The translations under genes and the position numbers were made by a program. DNA of 64,000 bases from contig NZ_BJXJ01000003.1 of assembly GCF_007990935.1 (NCBI RefSeq), positions 1 to 64,000 of the forward strand, in the 5' to 3' direction. Below the pieces are notes generated by a model. That model was not told the origin of the DNA, did not search any database, and was given only the letters and a program-made list of their open reading frames with translations. Numbering within the stretch: position 1 is the first letter of the stretch; each line of letters starts with the position of its first letter. This document shows positions 19,528 to 29,563 of this stretch, in pieces. Source of the DNA: Vibrio sagamiensis NBRC 104589. GTDB lineage: Bacteria > Pseudomonadota > Gammaproteobacteria > Enterobacterales > Vibrionaceae.

Positions 19528-20377
19528 TTTAAGTCGCGTCGCTCTTAGTGTTTGGATTCTGCTGGCTGGGATGTTGTTCTCAGCTTGGTCACTTGCCCAG
19601 CCAGATGTAGGGTCTTTACCGACTGATTTAGCGTCGGGTAGTAACGTGACGCTACAAAACATGCAAAGTGATACTGGGTCTAGTCGAGCGATGTCGGTCA
19701 ATAATGGCATTCCTGCTTTTACGATGACAACCAATCCAGATGGGAGTGAAGATTACTCAGTCACACTACAGATCTTAGCTTTGATGACCATGCTGGGCTT
19801 CTTGCCCGCAATGGTTATTTTGATGACCTCATTCACTCGAATTGTCGTCGTGATGTCGATATTACGACAAGCGATGGGCTTGCAACAAACGCCTTCCAAC
19901 CAAGTTATTATTGGTATAGCGCTGTTTTTGACTTTTTTTGTTATGTCGCCGGTCTTAAATGAAATCAATGACAAGGCCGTTCAACCTTATCTAAATGAGC
20001 AAGTGACAGCACGTGAAGCGTTTGACGCGGCTCAAGTACCCATAAAAGCCTTCATGCTTAAGCAGACTAGGGTTAAAGACCTCGAGACGTTTGTTAGCAT
20101 GTCTGATGAAGAAGTGGCAGCACCGGAAGATGTATCAATGGCTGTTTTGATTCCCGCGTTCATTACATCTGAATTAAAAACTGCTTTCCAAATTGGTTTT
20201 ATGCTCTTTTTGCCGTTTTTGATCATTGACCTTGTTGTGGCATCGGTTCTGATGGCAATGGGTATGATGATGCTTTCTCCTATGATTGTATCATTACCGT
20301 TCAAGCTGATGTTATTTGTCCTTGTTGACGGGTGGAATTTGATTCTTTCCACATTGGCTGGCAGTTTTGCTCTTTAG
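19514..20377 (+). CDS. fliP: Flagellar type III export gate protein FliP
   Basis: FliP forms the core channel of the export gate with FliQ and FliR. The 287-residue protein has a cleavable N-terminal signal sequence ending near residue 29 ([10 protein letters not shown]) and four transmembrane helices. The family signature [26 protein letters not shown] is seen in two parts, residues about 115-140, and [14 protein letters not shown] lies further on. Its start lies inside the end of fliO. Confidence 0.97.
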   Translation: MTKDNLSRVALSVWILLAGMLFSAWSLAQPDVGSLPTDLASGSNVTLQNMQSDTGSSRAMSVNNGIPAFTMTTNPDGSEDYSVTLQILALMTMLGFLPAMVILMTSFTRIVVVMSILRQAMGLQQTPSNQVIIGIALFLTFFVMSPVLNEINDKAVQPYLNEQVTAREAFDAAQVPIKAFMLKQTRVKDLETFVSMSDEEVAAPEDVSMAVLIPAFITSELKTAFQIGFMLFLPFLIIDLVVASVLMAMGMMMLSPMIVSLPFKLMLFVLVDGWNLILSTLAGSFAL

Positions 20378-20404
20378 ATTGGCACAGAGATTAGAGGGGA
20401 ACCT

Positions 20405-20674
20405 ATGACTCCTGAAATGTTTGTCGAGCTTTTCCGCGATGCTCTGTGGATGGTGCTTATCATGGTTTGTGCCATCATCATTCCAAGTTTATTGATCGGT
20501 CTTGTCGTGGCAATTTTCCAAGCTGCAACCTCAATCAACGAGCAAACCTTGAGCTTTTTACCTCGTTTAGTTATTACATTGCTGACGTTAATGTTGTTTG
20601 GGCATTGGATGACGCAAATGCTAATGGAATACTTCTTTGGCTTGATTGAACGCCTCCCTCAGGTACTGTATTAG
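20405..20674 (+). CDS. fliQ: Flagellar type III export gate protein FliQ
   Basis: FliQ is the small two-helix subunit of the export gate. The 89-residue protein opens MTPEMFVELFRDALW and carries the family sequence GLVVAIFQAATSINEQTLSF between its two hydrophobic helices. It has a clear AGAGGGG ribosome binding site. It sits in the fixed fliPQR order. Confidence 0.97.
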   Translation: MTPEMFVELFRDALWMVLIMVCAIIIPSLLIGLVVAIFQAATSINEQTLSFLPRLVITLLTLMLFGHWMTQMLMEYFFGLIERLPQVLY

Positions 20675-20682
20675 AGTCGCGC

Positions 20683-21465
20683 ATGGAGTATCCTACCCAT
20701 ATTATTTTGGACTGGCTGGCTAATTATTTTTGGCCCTATACTCGCATCTCCGCCATGCTGATGGTGATGACGGTGACCGGGGCTCGCTTTGTTTCACCCC
20801 GTATTCGACTCTACCTTGGTTTAGCCATTACTTTTGCCGTTACACCTTCGATACCTGCTGTCCCTGACACTATCGAGCTGCTCTCTTTTCGCGGCTTTAT
20901 GACAGTGGTGGAACAGCTTATTATTGGGGTTGCAATGGGTATGGTGACTCAATTTGTCATTCAAACGTTCGTTTTGTTGGGGCAAATACTGGGCATGCAA
21001 TCGAGTTTGGGTTTTGCCTCAATGGTGGACCCAGCAAATGGGCAAAGCACCCCATTACTTGGTCAATTATTTATGTTTCTTGCGACCATGTTTTTTCTGG
21101 CTACCGATAGCCATTTAAAAATGCTGCAATTGGTTGTCTTCAGCTTTAAGACCATCCCGATCGGTACAGGGTCGTTAAATGCGATTGACTTGCGTGAAAT
21201 GGCCAACTGGTTTGGCTTGATGTTCCAAACGGCATTGACGATGTCGTTATCAGGTATCATTGCTCTTCTCACCATCAACTTATCGTTTGGTGTTATGACG
21301 CGAGCTGCTCCCCAGTTAAACATCTTCTCACTCGGATTTGCATTTGCGTTAATGGTGGGTCTATTGCTGTGCTGGTATATTTTGACAGGCTTATACAGCC
21401 ATTATCAGCTGCTTTGGTCTGAGGGTGAGGCGCAAATTTGCCGCCTTATTCGGTTGGATTGCTAG
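20683..21465 (+). CDS. fliR: Flagellar type III export gate protein FliR
   Basis: FliR completes the FliP5-Q4-R1 core of the export gate. The 260-residue, very hydrophobic protein has about six membrane segments. Family sequences include TGARFVSPRIRLYLGLAITF near residue 31 and SSLGFASMVDPANGQSTPLL near residue 107. It starts eight bases after fliQ and ends ten bases before flhB. Confidence 0.96.
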   Translation: MEYPTHIILDWLANYFWPYTRISAMLMVMTVTGARFVSPRIRLYLGLAITFAVTPSIPAVPDTIELLSFRGFMTVVEQLIIGVAMGMVTQFVIQTFVLLGQILGMQSSLGFASMVDPANGQSTPLLGQLFMFLATMFFLATDSHLKMLQLVVFSFKTIPIGTGSLNAIDLREMANWFGLMFQTALTMSLSGIIALLTINLSFGVMTRAAPQLNIFSLGFAFALMVGLLLCWYILTGLYSHYQLLWSEGEAQICRLIRLDC

Positions 21466-21474
21466 GAGATCGTT

Positions 21475-22605
21475 TTGGCGGAATCAGACGGTCAAGAACG
21501 TACCGAAGAAGCTACCCCCCGAAGGCTTCAGCAAGCCAGAGAAAAGGGGCAAGTAGCCCGTTCTAAAGAGTTAGCTTCTGCATCAGTATTGATCGTGGGT
21601 GCTGTTTCTTTGATGTGGTTTGGTGAGGCTTTAGCTCGCGCTTTTTTTGCGGTTATGAGGCGCTTATTCTCACTACAACGTGAGGAAATCTTCGATGTTG
21701 GTAAGCTGCTTGATATCGCATTGGGTGCAATGACCGACTTGTTATTTCCATTGTTTTTGATTTTGCTGACCCTGTTTGTGGCTGCTTTGGTTGGAGCCGC
21801 TGGTGTCGGAGGCGTCAGTTTTTCCGTTGAAGCTGCGATGCCAAAATTATCGAAAATGAACCCATTGAGTGGCCTTAAGCGTATGGTTGGCATGCAAAGC
21901 TGGGTGGAGTTGATCAAATCGATTTTGAAAGTTTCTTTGGTGACTGGCGTCGCGATGTATCTTATCCATTCATCTCAAACAGATTTGATGCAACTGAGTA
22001 TGGATGTTTATCCACAAAATATTTTTCATGCTCTGGATATTTTGCTGAATTTTATTTTGCTGATCAGTTGTTCTTTACTTATCGTTGTTGCGATCGATAT
22101 CCCGTTTCAAATTTGGCAGCATACTGAGCAATTAAAAATGACGAAGCAAGAAGTCAAAGATGAATACAAAGAGACAGAGGGGAAGCCTGAAGTGAAAGGG
22201 CGGATTCGGATGTTGCAACGCGAGGCCGCTCAACGAAGAATGATGGCAGATGTTCCTCAAGCTGATGTGATCATTACCAACCCTGAACACTTCTCTGTTG
22301 CACTACGCTACCGACAAAATACCGACAGAGCCCCTGTAGTGATAGCTAAGGGTACAGATCATATGGCGATGAAAATTAGGGAAGTCGCGCGTGAGCACGA
22401 TATTATGTTGGTCCCAGCTCCTCCTTTAGCGCGTGCGCTTTATCACACCACTGAACTTGAACAAGAAATTCCTGACGGGCTTTTTGCTGCTGTGGCACAA
22501 GTTTTAGCGTTTGTTTTCCAGCTTAAGCAATATCGTAAGAGAGGAGGGCGACGGCCTAGAATTCAGGACTACGATTTACCAATACCACCAGAACATCGTT
22601 ACTAA
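21475..22605 (+). CDS. flhB: Flagellar export substrate-specificity switch protein FlhB
   Basis: FlhB switches export from rod/hook to filament substrates when FliK reports a finished hook. The 376-residue protein has four transmembrane helices in its first 210 residues and a cytosolic domain that cleaves itself. The start is TTG at 21475 after a GGAG site. The cleavage motif, usually Asn-Pro-Thr-His, reads Asn-Pro-Glu-His here (residues 269-272, TNPEHFSVALRY). The Asn and Pro that perform the cleavage are kept. It ends the fliK to flhB run. Confidence 0.96.
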   Translation: MAESDGQERTEEATPRRLQQAREKGQVARSKELASASVLIVGAVSLMWFGEALARAFFAVMRRLFSLQREEIFDVGKLLDIALGAMTDLLFPLFLILLTLFVAALVGAAGVGGVSFSVEAAMPKLSKMNPLSGLKRMVGMQSWVELIKSILKVSLVTGVAMYLIHSSQTDLMQLSMDVYPQNIFHALDILLNFILLISCSLLIVVAIDIPFQIWQHTEQLKMTKQEVKDEYKETEGKPEVKGRIRMLQREAAQRRMMADVPQADVIITNPEHFSVALRYRQNTDRAPVVIAKGTDHMAMKIREVAREHDIMLVPAPPLARALYHTTELEQEIPDGLFAAVAQVLAFVFQLKQYRKRGGRRPRIQDYDLPIPPEHRY

Positions 22606-22647
22606 GGTCAGTCTTTTTTCGGAAGTGCGAATGGGTACTTTATTCTC

Positions 22648-22682
22648 CTATACCCAAGTATCTTGAGGTTACTTGGGTATAG
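22648..22682. repeat. Intergenic palindromic repeat, copy B (perfect 13-base arms)
   Basis: CTATACCCAAGTA and TACTTGGGTATAG are exact inverted copies around the nine-base loop TCTTGAGGT. This is a compact member of the family at six sites in the window. It could form a hairpin after flhB, but no T run follows, so it is not a standard terminator. Confidence 0.85.
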
Positions 22683-22857
22683 CTCCAGTTGGCTTTTCGA
22701 GCAAAACTTAACCTTGAACGATAAACAAACTCTCGTATTTGACTTAAAAGTGACTCAGTTTAAAAAATAATTCGTGCAGTTACAGAATAATAAATTTCAT
22801 TCTGTTCAAGAGAGTGCGAATAGTTTGAGCGAATAGTCATTATTTTGTCGTGAATAA

Positions 22858-22873
22858 TGGTCCATAGATTGCT
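22858..22873 (+). promoter_or_regulatory. Putative sigma-54 promoter of the flhA operon
   Basis: TGGTCC-N5-TTGCT has the invariant GG and GC at correct spacing. The upstream element differs from TGGCAC at two positions. It lies about 120 bases before flhA. In V. cholerae this operon is FlrA- and sigma-54-dependent, which supports the call. Confidence 0.65.
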
Positions 22874-22995
22874 TAAATGTTTCTAATCATCAACAATAGC
22901 AACACTGTTTGGCCACGTAGAAATATAGACTTTATCATTATCATCTTGTGAATGAAGCCATATGAACTACTCGACCGATTGAGATATCTCAACCT

Positions 22996-25095
22996 ATGAA
23001 GTTAAACCTGCCGTTTGCAGATAAAATACCGCGAATTTCACCGCGCTCTATGCCAGCTATAGGAGCGCCAGTTATGGTATTGGCCACCTTAGCAATGGTC
23101 ATATTACCCATACCTGCTTTTCTGCTCGATCTGTTCTTTACCTTTAACATTGCACTCGCCATGGTGGTGTTGCTTGTCACGGTTTATACACGTCGTCCTC
23201 TTGATTTTGCGGCTTTCCCGACTGTTTTGTTAATCGCGACATTGTTACGTTTAGCGCTAAACGTTGCATCAACTCGAGTCGTGTTACTTTATGGCCATGA
23301 AGGCGATGCGGCGGCTGGTCATGTTATCGAAGCATTTGGTAGCGTGGTCATCGGCGGTAACTATGCGGTTGGTCTGGTGGTGTTCCTCATCTTGATGATC
23401 ATTAACTTTATGGTTGTCACCAAAGGTGCTGGACGTATTTCAGAAGTCAGCGCACGTTTTACTCTAGATGCTTTGCCTGGTAAACAAATGGCGATCGATG
23501 CCGACCTGAATGCTGGCTTGATTGATCAAGACCAAGCTCGTTTACGCCGCTTTGAAGTCACTAAAGAGGCTGACTTTTATGGTTCAATGGACGGTGCGTC
23601 TAAGTTCGTCAAAGGTGACGCTATTGCGGGTATTTTGATTTTATTCATCAATATTATTGGCGGCCTTTCAATTGGCATTATTCAATACGATCTTAGCTTC
23701 TCTCAAGCGATGCAGATTTACACTTTGCTTACGATCGGTGACGGTCTCGTTGCACAAATTCCTTCACTGTTGCTTTCTATCGCCGCGGCAATGATGGTGA
23801 CGCGTCAAAATACAGACGAAGATATGGGTGAACAGCTGGTCTTTCAGATGTTCGACAATCCTAAAGCTTTGATGATTACCGCAGCGATCCTGGGTGTTAT
23901 GGGAATCGTTCCAGGAATGCCGCATTTTGCCTTTTTATCTCTCGCGTTTATTGCCGGGGCGGGTGCCTACTGGCTGGATAAAAAGCAAAAGCAGAAAGCC
24001 AAAGAGCCTGCGTTACCATTGAAAGGTGAAGAAAACGGCGAGGCGGTGTCTCAGCGTGAATTGTCCTGGGACGATGTACAGCCGGTTGATACCATTGGTC
24101 TTGAAGTCGGTTATCGTCTCATTCCTTTAGTTGATAGAGACCAAGGTGGTGAACTTTTAGAGCGAGTGAAAGGAGTACGTAAAAAACTTTCTCAAGATTT
24201 TGGCTTCTTGATCCCAGCGGTTCATATTCGTGACAATTTAGAACTGACACCTAATAGCTACCGTATTACATTAATGGGTGTTGCTTTAGGTGAAGCTGAA
24301 ATCCGCCCAGATCAAGAGTTGGCCATTAATCCCGGCCAAGTTTATGGCATGATTGAAGGTGAGCCAACTATTGATCCTGCTTTTGGGTTAGAATCTGTTT
24401 GGATTCGTGAAGAACAACGAGAACATGCTCAAGCTCTTGGCTACACTGTGGTTGACTCTTCAACAGTTTTGGCTACTCATTTAAGTCAATTACTGACGAA
24501 TAATGCTTCTCAGCTCATAGGACATGAAGAAGTACAAAATTTGTTAGAAATGTTAGGACGTAGTGCTCCTAAACTGGTTGAAAATTTCGTTCCTGATCAA
24601 TTGCAATTGGGAATAGTGGTAAAAGTTCTGCAGAACTTACTCAATGAGGCGATTCCGATTCGAGATATTCGTACGATTGTCCAAACATTGGCCGAATACT
24701 CAAGTAAGAGTCAAGAACCTGACATTTTGACTGCCGCTGTACGAATCAGTTTAAAGCGTCTTATTGTTCAGGAAATCAATGGGGTAGAACCAGAACTTCC
24801 CGTCATTACACTTATCCCGGAGCTGGAACAAATTTTGCATCAAACAATGCAAGCTTCGGGGGGGGAATCAGCAAGTATCGAGCCTGGGCTAGCAGAGCGA
24901 TTGCAGTCTTCCTTAAGTCAAGCCACGCAGGAGCAGGAATTGAAAGGGGAGCCAGCGGTGCTTCTAACATCTGGCATATTACGCTCCACACTGGCAAAAT
25001 TTGTTAAGAACACAATACCTAATCTTAGGGTGTTGTCTTACCAAGAAATTCCCGATGAGAAACAAATTAGAATTGTACAGGCCGTGGGCAATTAA
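22996..25095 (+). CDS. flhA: Flagellar export gate protein FlhA
   Basis: FlhA is the large proton-channel and substrate-docking part of the export gate. The 699-residue protein has about eight transmembrane helices in its first 330 residues, the conserved cytosolic FHIPEP-type signature (RISEVSARFTLDALPGKQMA, then IDADLNAG), and a C-terminal cytosolic ring domain that binds chaperone-substrate complexes. It starts an operon with flhF, flhG, fliA and the chemotaxis genes. Confidence 0.97.
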   Translation: MKLNLPFADKIPRISPRSMPAIGAPVMVLATLAMVILPIPAFLLDLFFTFNIALAMVVLLVTVYTRRPLDFAAFPTVLLIATLLRLALNVASTRVVLLYGHEGDAAAGHVIEAFGSVVIGGNYAVGLVVFLILMIINFMVVTKGAGRISEVSARFTLDALPGKQMAIDADLNAGLIDQDQARLRRFEVTKEADFYGSMDGASKFVKGDAIAGILILFINIIGGLSIGIIQYDLSFSQAMQIYTLLTIGDGLVAQIPSLLLSIAAAMMVTRQNTDEDMGEQLVFQMFDNPKALMITAAILGVMGIVPGMPHFAFLSLAFIAGAGAYWLDKKQKQKAKEPALPLKGEENGEAVSQRELSWDDVQPVDTIGLEVGYRLIPLVDRDQGGELLERVKGVRKKLSQDFGFLIPAVHIRDNLELTPNSYRITLMGVALGEAEIRPDQELAINPGQVYGMIEGEPTIDPAFGLESVWIREEQREHAQALGYTVVDSSTVLATHLSQLLTNNASQLIGHEEVQNLLEMLGRSAPKLVENFVPDQLQLGIVVKVLQNLLNEAIPIRDIRTIVQTLAEYSSKSQEPDILTAAVRISLKRLIVQEINGVEPELPVITLIPELEQILHQTMQASGGESASIEPGLAERLQSSLSQATQEQELKGEPAVLLTSGILRSTLAKFVKNTIPNLRVLSYQEIPDEKQIRIVQAVGN

Positions 25096-25124
25096 CCGCG
25101 TTTAACACTGAATAGGTCCAGAGT

Positions 25125-26645
25125 TTGAAAATTAAACGATTTTTTGGCAAAGACATGCGAGCCACTTTACTCCAAGTAAAAGAAGAGCTGGGTGCGGATG
25201 CCGTCATCATGTCAAATAAAAAAGTGGCAGGCGGTGTTGAAATTGTCGCGGCCATTGACAGCGATGCTCAAGTACCAGCAGCGACCTCTGTATCTAAACA
25301 AGTCAATCGTAATATTGGCCAATCAAATCGTTATGATGGCTACAGGCAAATGTCTCCTGCAACAGAAGAGCGCTTTCAACAGCGTGGTGTGGATGAAGAT
25401 AAAATCACTTTAAGTGGTGCTGATGGAGACAAACCTTCTTCTATGACTCAGCGTTTTGCAAACATACTCAAGCAATACAACGGTCCTAGCTCTGCTGCAG
25501 ATGAACATATTGCAGAAAATGAAGATTCATTATCTGCATTGTTACATAGGCAGAATAAGCACCGTGAAAATTATCGTCATGATTCACCTCAGTCTGCCTT
25601 CTTGCAACAAGATTCTCCGTTAGCCAAATTAATTGCTCAAGACAGCTATTCTGAACGTAAAACGCCGAAGTTGGACCCAACTCGTTATGAGCGTGGTCGT
25701 AGCAAGGCGGAAACATCACAGCCTTCAATTGAATTAGAAAATATGCACGACGAAATGGTTTCCATTCGTCGATTACTAGAGCATCAAGTTTCTGGTTTGA
25801 TGTGGCAAGAAGTTGAGAGGAGAGAGCCATTACGAGCTATGTTGATCAAACGCTTAGAGCGTATGGGTATGTCTTCAGAGTTTGCTGATCAAATGGCATG
25901 CTACATTCCAGAAGATACAAAGCCAGCCCTAGCTTGGAAGGCATTATTATCATTAGTTGCTGATCAAATTAGTATCCCCAAGCAAGATATATTAAAACGT
26001 GGTGGCGTTGTTGCCTTGCTTGGTCCTACTGGGGTTGGTAAAACAACAACAGTGGCTAAATTAGCAGCTCGAGCGGCGATGGAATACGGAGCAGACAATG
26101 TTGCACTTGTCACAACAGATACCTATCGTATTGGTGCACATGAACAGCTTTCTATTTATGGAAGGATTATGGGATGCCCCGTAAGAGTTGCTAAAGATTC
26201 TCAAGAGCTTGCCGATGTAATATATCAGTTAAGAAACAGAAAACTGATCTTAGTTGATACTGCTGGAATGGGGCAGCGAGATGTTAGATTATCTGAGCAG
26301 CTAGACACTCTCATGCATGAGAGTGGTGAAGTAATTCACAGTTACTTGGTTTTGCCTGCTACTGCGCAACGACGTGTGCTGCAAGAAACGTTGGAGCATT
26401 TCAGGCGTATACCGCTTTCAGGTTGTATATTAACCAAGCTTGATGAATCACTCAGTTTGGGAGAATTCATTAGTGTCGTTATTCAGAATGCTATGCCTGT
26501 GGCTTATATTGCCAATGGGCAGCGTGTACCTGAAGATATTGTAATGGCTCAACCTAAATATATGGTTGCGAAAGCAAATGAATTATTAGAAATGTCGGCT
26601 GAGAGTGAACCCCACTTTTGGAATAGTGATAGTGAAGGACTCTAG
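25125..26645 (+). CDS. flhF: Polar flagellar placement GTPase FlhF
   Basis: FlhF is an SRP-type GTPase that marks the cell pole where the flagellum is built. The 506-residue protein has an N-terminal conserved part (MKIKRFFGKDMRATLLQVKE), a long basic linker (about 60-200), an N domain and the G domain with Walker A GPTGVGKTTT near residue 300, followed by TTDTYRIGAHEQL and VDTAGMGQRD. The C-terminal TKLDES motif confers guanine specificity. The start is TTG at 25125. It works with FlhG, encoded next. Confidence 0.97.
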   Translation: MKIKRFFGKDMRATLLQVKEELGADAVIMSNKKVAGGVEIVAAIDSDAQVPAATSVSKQVNRNIGQSNRYDGYRQMSPATEERFQQRGVDEDKITLSGADGDKPSSMTQRFANILKQYNGPSSAADEHIAENEDSLSALLHRQNKHRENYRHDSPQSAFLQQDSPLAKLIAQDSYSERKTPKLDPTRYERGRSKAETSQPSIELENMHDEMVSIRRLLEHQVSGLMWQEVERREPLRAMLIKRLERMGMSSEFADQMACYIPEDTKPALAWKALLSLVADQISIPKQDILKRGGVVALLGPTGVGKTTTVAKLAARAAMEYGADNVALVTTDTYRIGAHEQLSIYGRIMGCPVRVAKDSQELADVIYQLRNRKLILVDTAGMGQRDVRLSEQLDTLMHESGEVIHSYLVLPATAQRRVLQETLEHFRRIPLSGCILTKLDESLSLGEFISVVIQNAMPVAYIANGQRVPEDIVMAQPKYMVAKANELLEMSAESEPHFWNSDSEGL

Positions 26646-26653
26646 AGAGACAG

Positions 26654-27547
26654 ATGACTATGACTGAGAATATGATACATGATCAAGCAAGCGGCCTACG
26701 TCGTTTAACACAGCCCTCCCTGACCAAAGTAATTGCAATTACTGGAGGTAAGGGTGGCGTGGGTAAATCAAACGTAACACTAGGCCTGGCGATTTGTATG
26801 GCTCGGCAAGGCAAGAAAGTGATGGTTCTCGATGCTGACTTAGGCCTAGCGAATGTTGATGTTATGCTAGGCATTCGTTCGAAAAGAAACTTAGGGCATG
26901 TCTTGGCTGGAGAGTGTGAACTAAAAGATGCGATTGTTGAAGGTCCTTATGGTATAAAAATTATTCCCGCCACATCCGGTACACAAAGCATGACAGAACT
27001 TTCTTATGCTCAGCATGCAGGTTTGATCCGAGCTTTCGGCAGTATAGAAGACGAGATGGATGTGCTATTAATCGATACAGCTGCTGGGATTTCGGATATG
27101 GTTGTCAGTTTTTCGCGAGCAGCTCAGGATGTTGTCGTTGTAGTATGCGATGAACCAACATCGATTACCGATGCATATGCTTTGATCAAGCTTTTGAGCA
27201 AAGAACATCAAGTACAGCGCTTCAAAGTGGTGGCGAATATGGTCCGAAGTTACCGTGAAGGAAGGGGGGTATTTGCTAAATTGACCTTAGTCACTGAACG
27301 CTTTTTAAATGTCAGCCTTGAACTTGTCGCCTGTGTACCATTAGATGACAATGTAAGACAAGCCGTGAAACGTCAAAAAATTGTCGTCGACGCTTTTCCT
27401 CGTTCACCAGCTGCTTTAGCGATAAGCTCTTTGGCTAACAAAGCACTGACTTGGCCGTTGCCTAAATCGCCTAGTGGCCACTTGGAATTTTTTGTAGAGA
27501 GGCTGCTTAATCGTACTGAATTTACAGAGGATACATTGGGTGAGTAG
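26654..27547 (+). CDS. flhG: Flagellar number control ATPase FlhG (FleN, MinD-like)
   Basis: FlhG keeps flagellar number to one by restraining FlhF and the master regulator FlrA. The 297-residue protein is a MinD/ParA-type ATPase with deviant Walker A GGKGGVGKSN (about residues 31-40), VLDADLGLANVDVMLGI and LIDTAAGIS. It lies eight bases after flhF and overlaps fliA by eight bases. A C-terminal amphipathic helix (HLEFFVERLLNR) resembles the membrane-targeting helix of the family. Confidence 0.96.
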   Translation: MTMTENMIHDQASGLRRLTQPSLTKVIAITGGKGGVGKSNVTLGLAICMARQGKKVMVLDADLGLANVDVMLGIRSKRNLGHVLAGECELKDAIVEGPYGIKIIPATSGTQSMTELSYAQHAGLIRAFGSIEDEMDVLLIDTAAGISDMVVSFSRAAQDVVVVVCDEPTSITDAYALIKLLSKEHQVQRFKVVANMVRSYREGRGVFAKLTLVTERFLNVSLELVACVPLDDNVRQAVKRQKIVVDAFPRSPAALAISSLANKALTWPLPKSPSGHLEFFVERLLNRTEFTEDTLGE

Positions 27548-28274
27548 TTCGATTACTTATAATCAACATGGTAGATTGAATAGCCAGCAAGCATTTATTC
27601 AACGTTATTCAGTGTTGGTTAAACGTATTGCTCATCATTTACTGGGTCGTCTGCCTCCGAGTGTTCAAGTCGATGATTTAATTCAGGCTGGAATGATTGG
27701 TCTTTTAGAAGCTCAACAGAACTACGATGCTTCTAAGGGGGCAAGTTTTGAAACTTATGCTGGCATTAGGATTCGTGGTGCAATGCTGGATGATATTCGC
27801 AAAGGGGATTGGGTTCCTCGTTCTGTGCATAAGTACAACCGTGAAGTAAATCAAGCGATTGCTGAATTAGAAAATCTTTTAAACCGAGAACCTGTCGATG
27901 CAGAAGTTGCAGCTCATCTCGGAATGTCTTTAGAGCAGTACCATAATGTTCTAACCGACATAAACGGCGCAAAATTGGTGGGTATTGAAGATTTAGGCGT
28001 CTCGGATGATGTAATATCACCGGTAGACAATAGTGATGACAGTAATCCTTTTCAGGGCGTCGCTGATGAATCATTCCGCCAAGCGTTAGTTGATTCAATT
28101 AAGCAGCTGCCCGAAAGAGAAGCATTAGTTCTTTCGTTGTATTATGACGAAGAACTTAATTTAAAAGAAATTGGTGAAGTATTAGGAGTGAGTGAATCTC
28201 GAGTTAGCCAGATACTGAGCCAATCCATGCAACGTCTACGCACAAAGCTAAGTGCGTGGACAAAAAATGACTAA
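27540..28274 (+). CDS. fliA: Flagellar sigma factor FliA (sigma-28)
   Basis: FliA directs RNA polymerase to the late flagellar promoters, such as the one at 265-291. The 244-residue protein has region 2 ([40 protein letters not shown]), region 3 and region 4 ([20 protein letters not shown]). The start is GTG at 27540, inside the end of flhG. Its activity is probably restrained by FlgM, which is not in the window. Confidence 0.97.
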   Translation: MSSSITYNQHGRLNSQQAFIQRYSVLVKRIAHHLLGRLPPSVQVDDLIQAGMIGLLEAQQNYDASKGASFETYAGIRIRGAMLDDIRKGDWVPRSVHKYNREVNQAIAELENLLNREPVDAEVAAHLGMSLEQYHNVLTDINGAKLVGIEDLGVSDDVISPVDNSDDSNPFQGVADESFRQALVDSIKQLPEREALVLSLYYDEELNLKEIGEVLGVSESRVSQILSQSMQRLRTKLSAWTKND

Positions 28275-28306
28275 ATACACTGATTTACGCTTCAGTGGAG
28301 GCAACT

Positions 28307-28687
28307 TTGAATAAAAATATGAAGATCCTTATTGTTGATGACTTTTCAACAATGCGACGTATTGTAAAAAACCTACTTCGTGACTTGGGTTTCAATAATA
28401 CCCAAGAAGCGGATGATGGCTTGACGGCGCTGCCAATGCTAAAAAAAGGCGATTTTGACTTTGTCGTGACTGATTGGAACATGCCAGGAATGCAAGGGAT
28501 CGATCTGCTAAAGCACATTCGTTCAGATGCTTCTTTGAAGCACCTCCCAGTGCTTATGATCACTGCAGAAGCAAAGCGTGAACAGATTATCGAAGCTGCA
28601 CAAGCAGGAGTTAATGGATACATCGTTAAACCATTTACTGCAGCGACATTAAAAGAAAAATTAGATAAAGTATTTGAGCGTTTATAA
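28307..28687 (+). CDS. cheY: Chemotaxis response regulator CheY
   Basis: Phosphorylated CheY binds FliM and changes the direction of flagellar rotation. The 126-residue single receiver domain has the acidic pair DD ([14 protein letters not shown]), the phosphoacceptor Asp in [12 protein letters not shown], and the conserved Thr/Ala and Lys ([23 protein letters not shown]). I chose TTG at 28307 because GGAG at 28297-28300 is well placed before it. An in-frame GTG at 28295 would add four residues but overlaps that site. Confidence 0.94.
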   Translation: MNKNMKILIVDDFSTMRRIVKNLLRDLGFNNTQEADDGLTALPMLKKGDFDFVVTDWNMPGMQGIDLLKHIRSDASLKHLPVLMITAEAKREQIIEAAQAGVNGYIVKPFTAATLKEKLDKVFERL

Positions 28688-28813
28688 GCCTAGCTTATTC
28701 ATTCAAACCTTTCAGCTCTGAAACCTTTCTACTCTGAAAGTATTCAGAGGCTTTTCATGTCAGCGATATCAAAGTAACAAAGAAAGCAATAAAAGCAAAA
28801 GGGTCTATCAAGC

Positions 28814-29554
28814 ATGATCTCAATAGAGCAAGCGAAGTCACTCGTTGAAATGCTAGAAAATGGTGAACAAAACCAAGCCAATGCGCTGGTGGCATCTATC
28901 TATGAAAGTGATGGAAATCCAATGTTTAATGAAGTTGGAGCATTAACCCGAGATCTTCATGATTCATTAAAACAGTTCAGTATTGATCAGCGTATGAGTG
29001 AAATTGCGCAAGCAGAGATTCCCGATGCCAAAGATCGTTTACAATATGTCATTGATAAAACAGAGCAGGCAGCTAATAAAACCATGGATGCCGTAGATTA
29101 CTGCTTTCCAATTGCAGATAATTTGCATAATGGTTTGTTGCAAGTACGTCCTCAGTGGAATTCCCTTATGCATGGTCACATCGAGCTGAAAGAGTTTAAG
29201 GTGCTTTGCCACCGGGTCGATGACTTGTTGACTCAGGTAGAAGGAGATAGTACGGAATTGCGTAGTCAGTTAACAGACATTCTTATGGCGCAAGATTTTC
29301 AGGATCTTACGGGTCAGACTATTCGTCGTGTTATTGCTTTAGTTAATGAAGTTGAAGATCGTTTAATTGAGATTTTAACCATATTTTCTAGCTCAAATTT
29401 GGAGCCTAAAGAGCAAACAACGCTTGAATCGTTACAAACGACACTGAAACCTAACAGCGAAGCAGAAGGCCCAATCCTTAACCCTGAATTAAGGGAAGAT
29501 GCAGTCTCATCACAGGATGAAGTTGATGACTTATTGTCCAGTCTTGGATTTTAA
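28814..29554 (+). CDS. cheZ: CheY-P phosphatase CheZ
   Basis: CheZ removes phosphate from CheY. The 246-residue helical protein has the catalytic segment LMAQDFQDLTGQTIRRVI with the conserved Asp and Gln at about residues 158-168, and a C-terminal CheY-binding tail SQDEVDDLLSSLGF (residues 233-246). The tail is joined by an acidic flexible linker. It lies between cheY and cheA, ten bases before cheA. Confidence 0.96.
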   Translation: MISIEQAKSLVEMLENGEQNQANALVASIYESDGNPMFNEVGALTRDLHDSLKQFSIDQRMSEIAQAEIPDAKDRLQYVIDKTEQAANKTMDAVDYCFPIADNLHNGLLQVRPQWNSLMHGHIELKEFKVLCHRVDDLLTQVEGDSTELRSQLTDILMAQDFQDLTGQTIRRVIALVNEVEDRLIEILTIFSSSNLEPKEQTTLESLQTTLKPNSEAEGPILNPELREDAVSSQDEVDDLLSSLGF

Positions 29555-29563
29555 AGGAAACGT

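Larger units (their letters stand above)
22606..22995. other. Intergenic region between flhB and flhA
   Basis: No gene is visible in these 390 bases. The region holds a near-perfect palindromic repeat (22648-22682), an AT-rich stretch, and a sigma-54 promoter match (22858-22873) followed by the flhA leader. Confidence 0.7.

Noticed and set aside
22648..22682. The perfect palindrome after flhB as a terminator
   Set aside because: It has no T run, and the same arms occur at other intergenic sites, so it is better described as a repeat.
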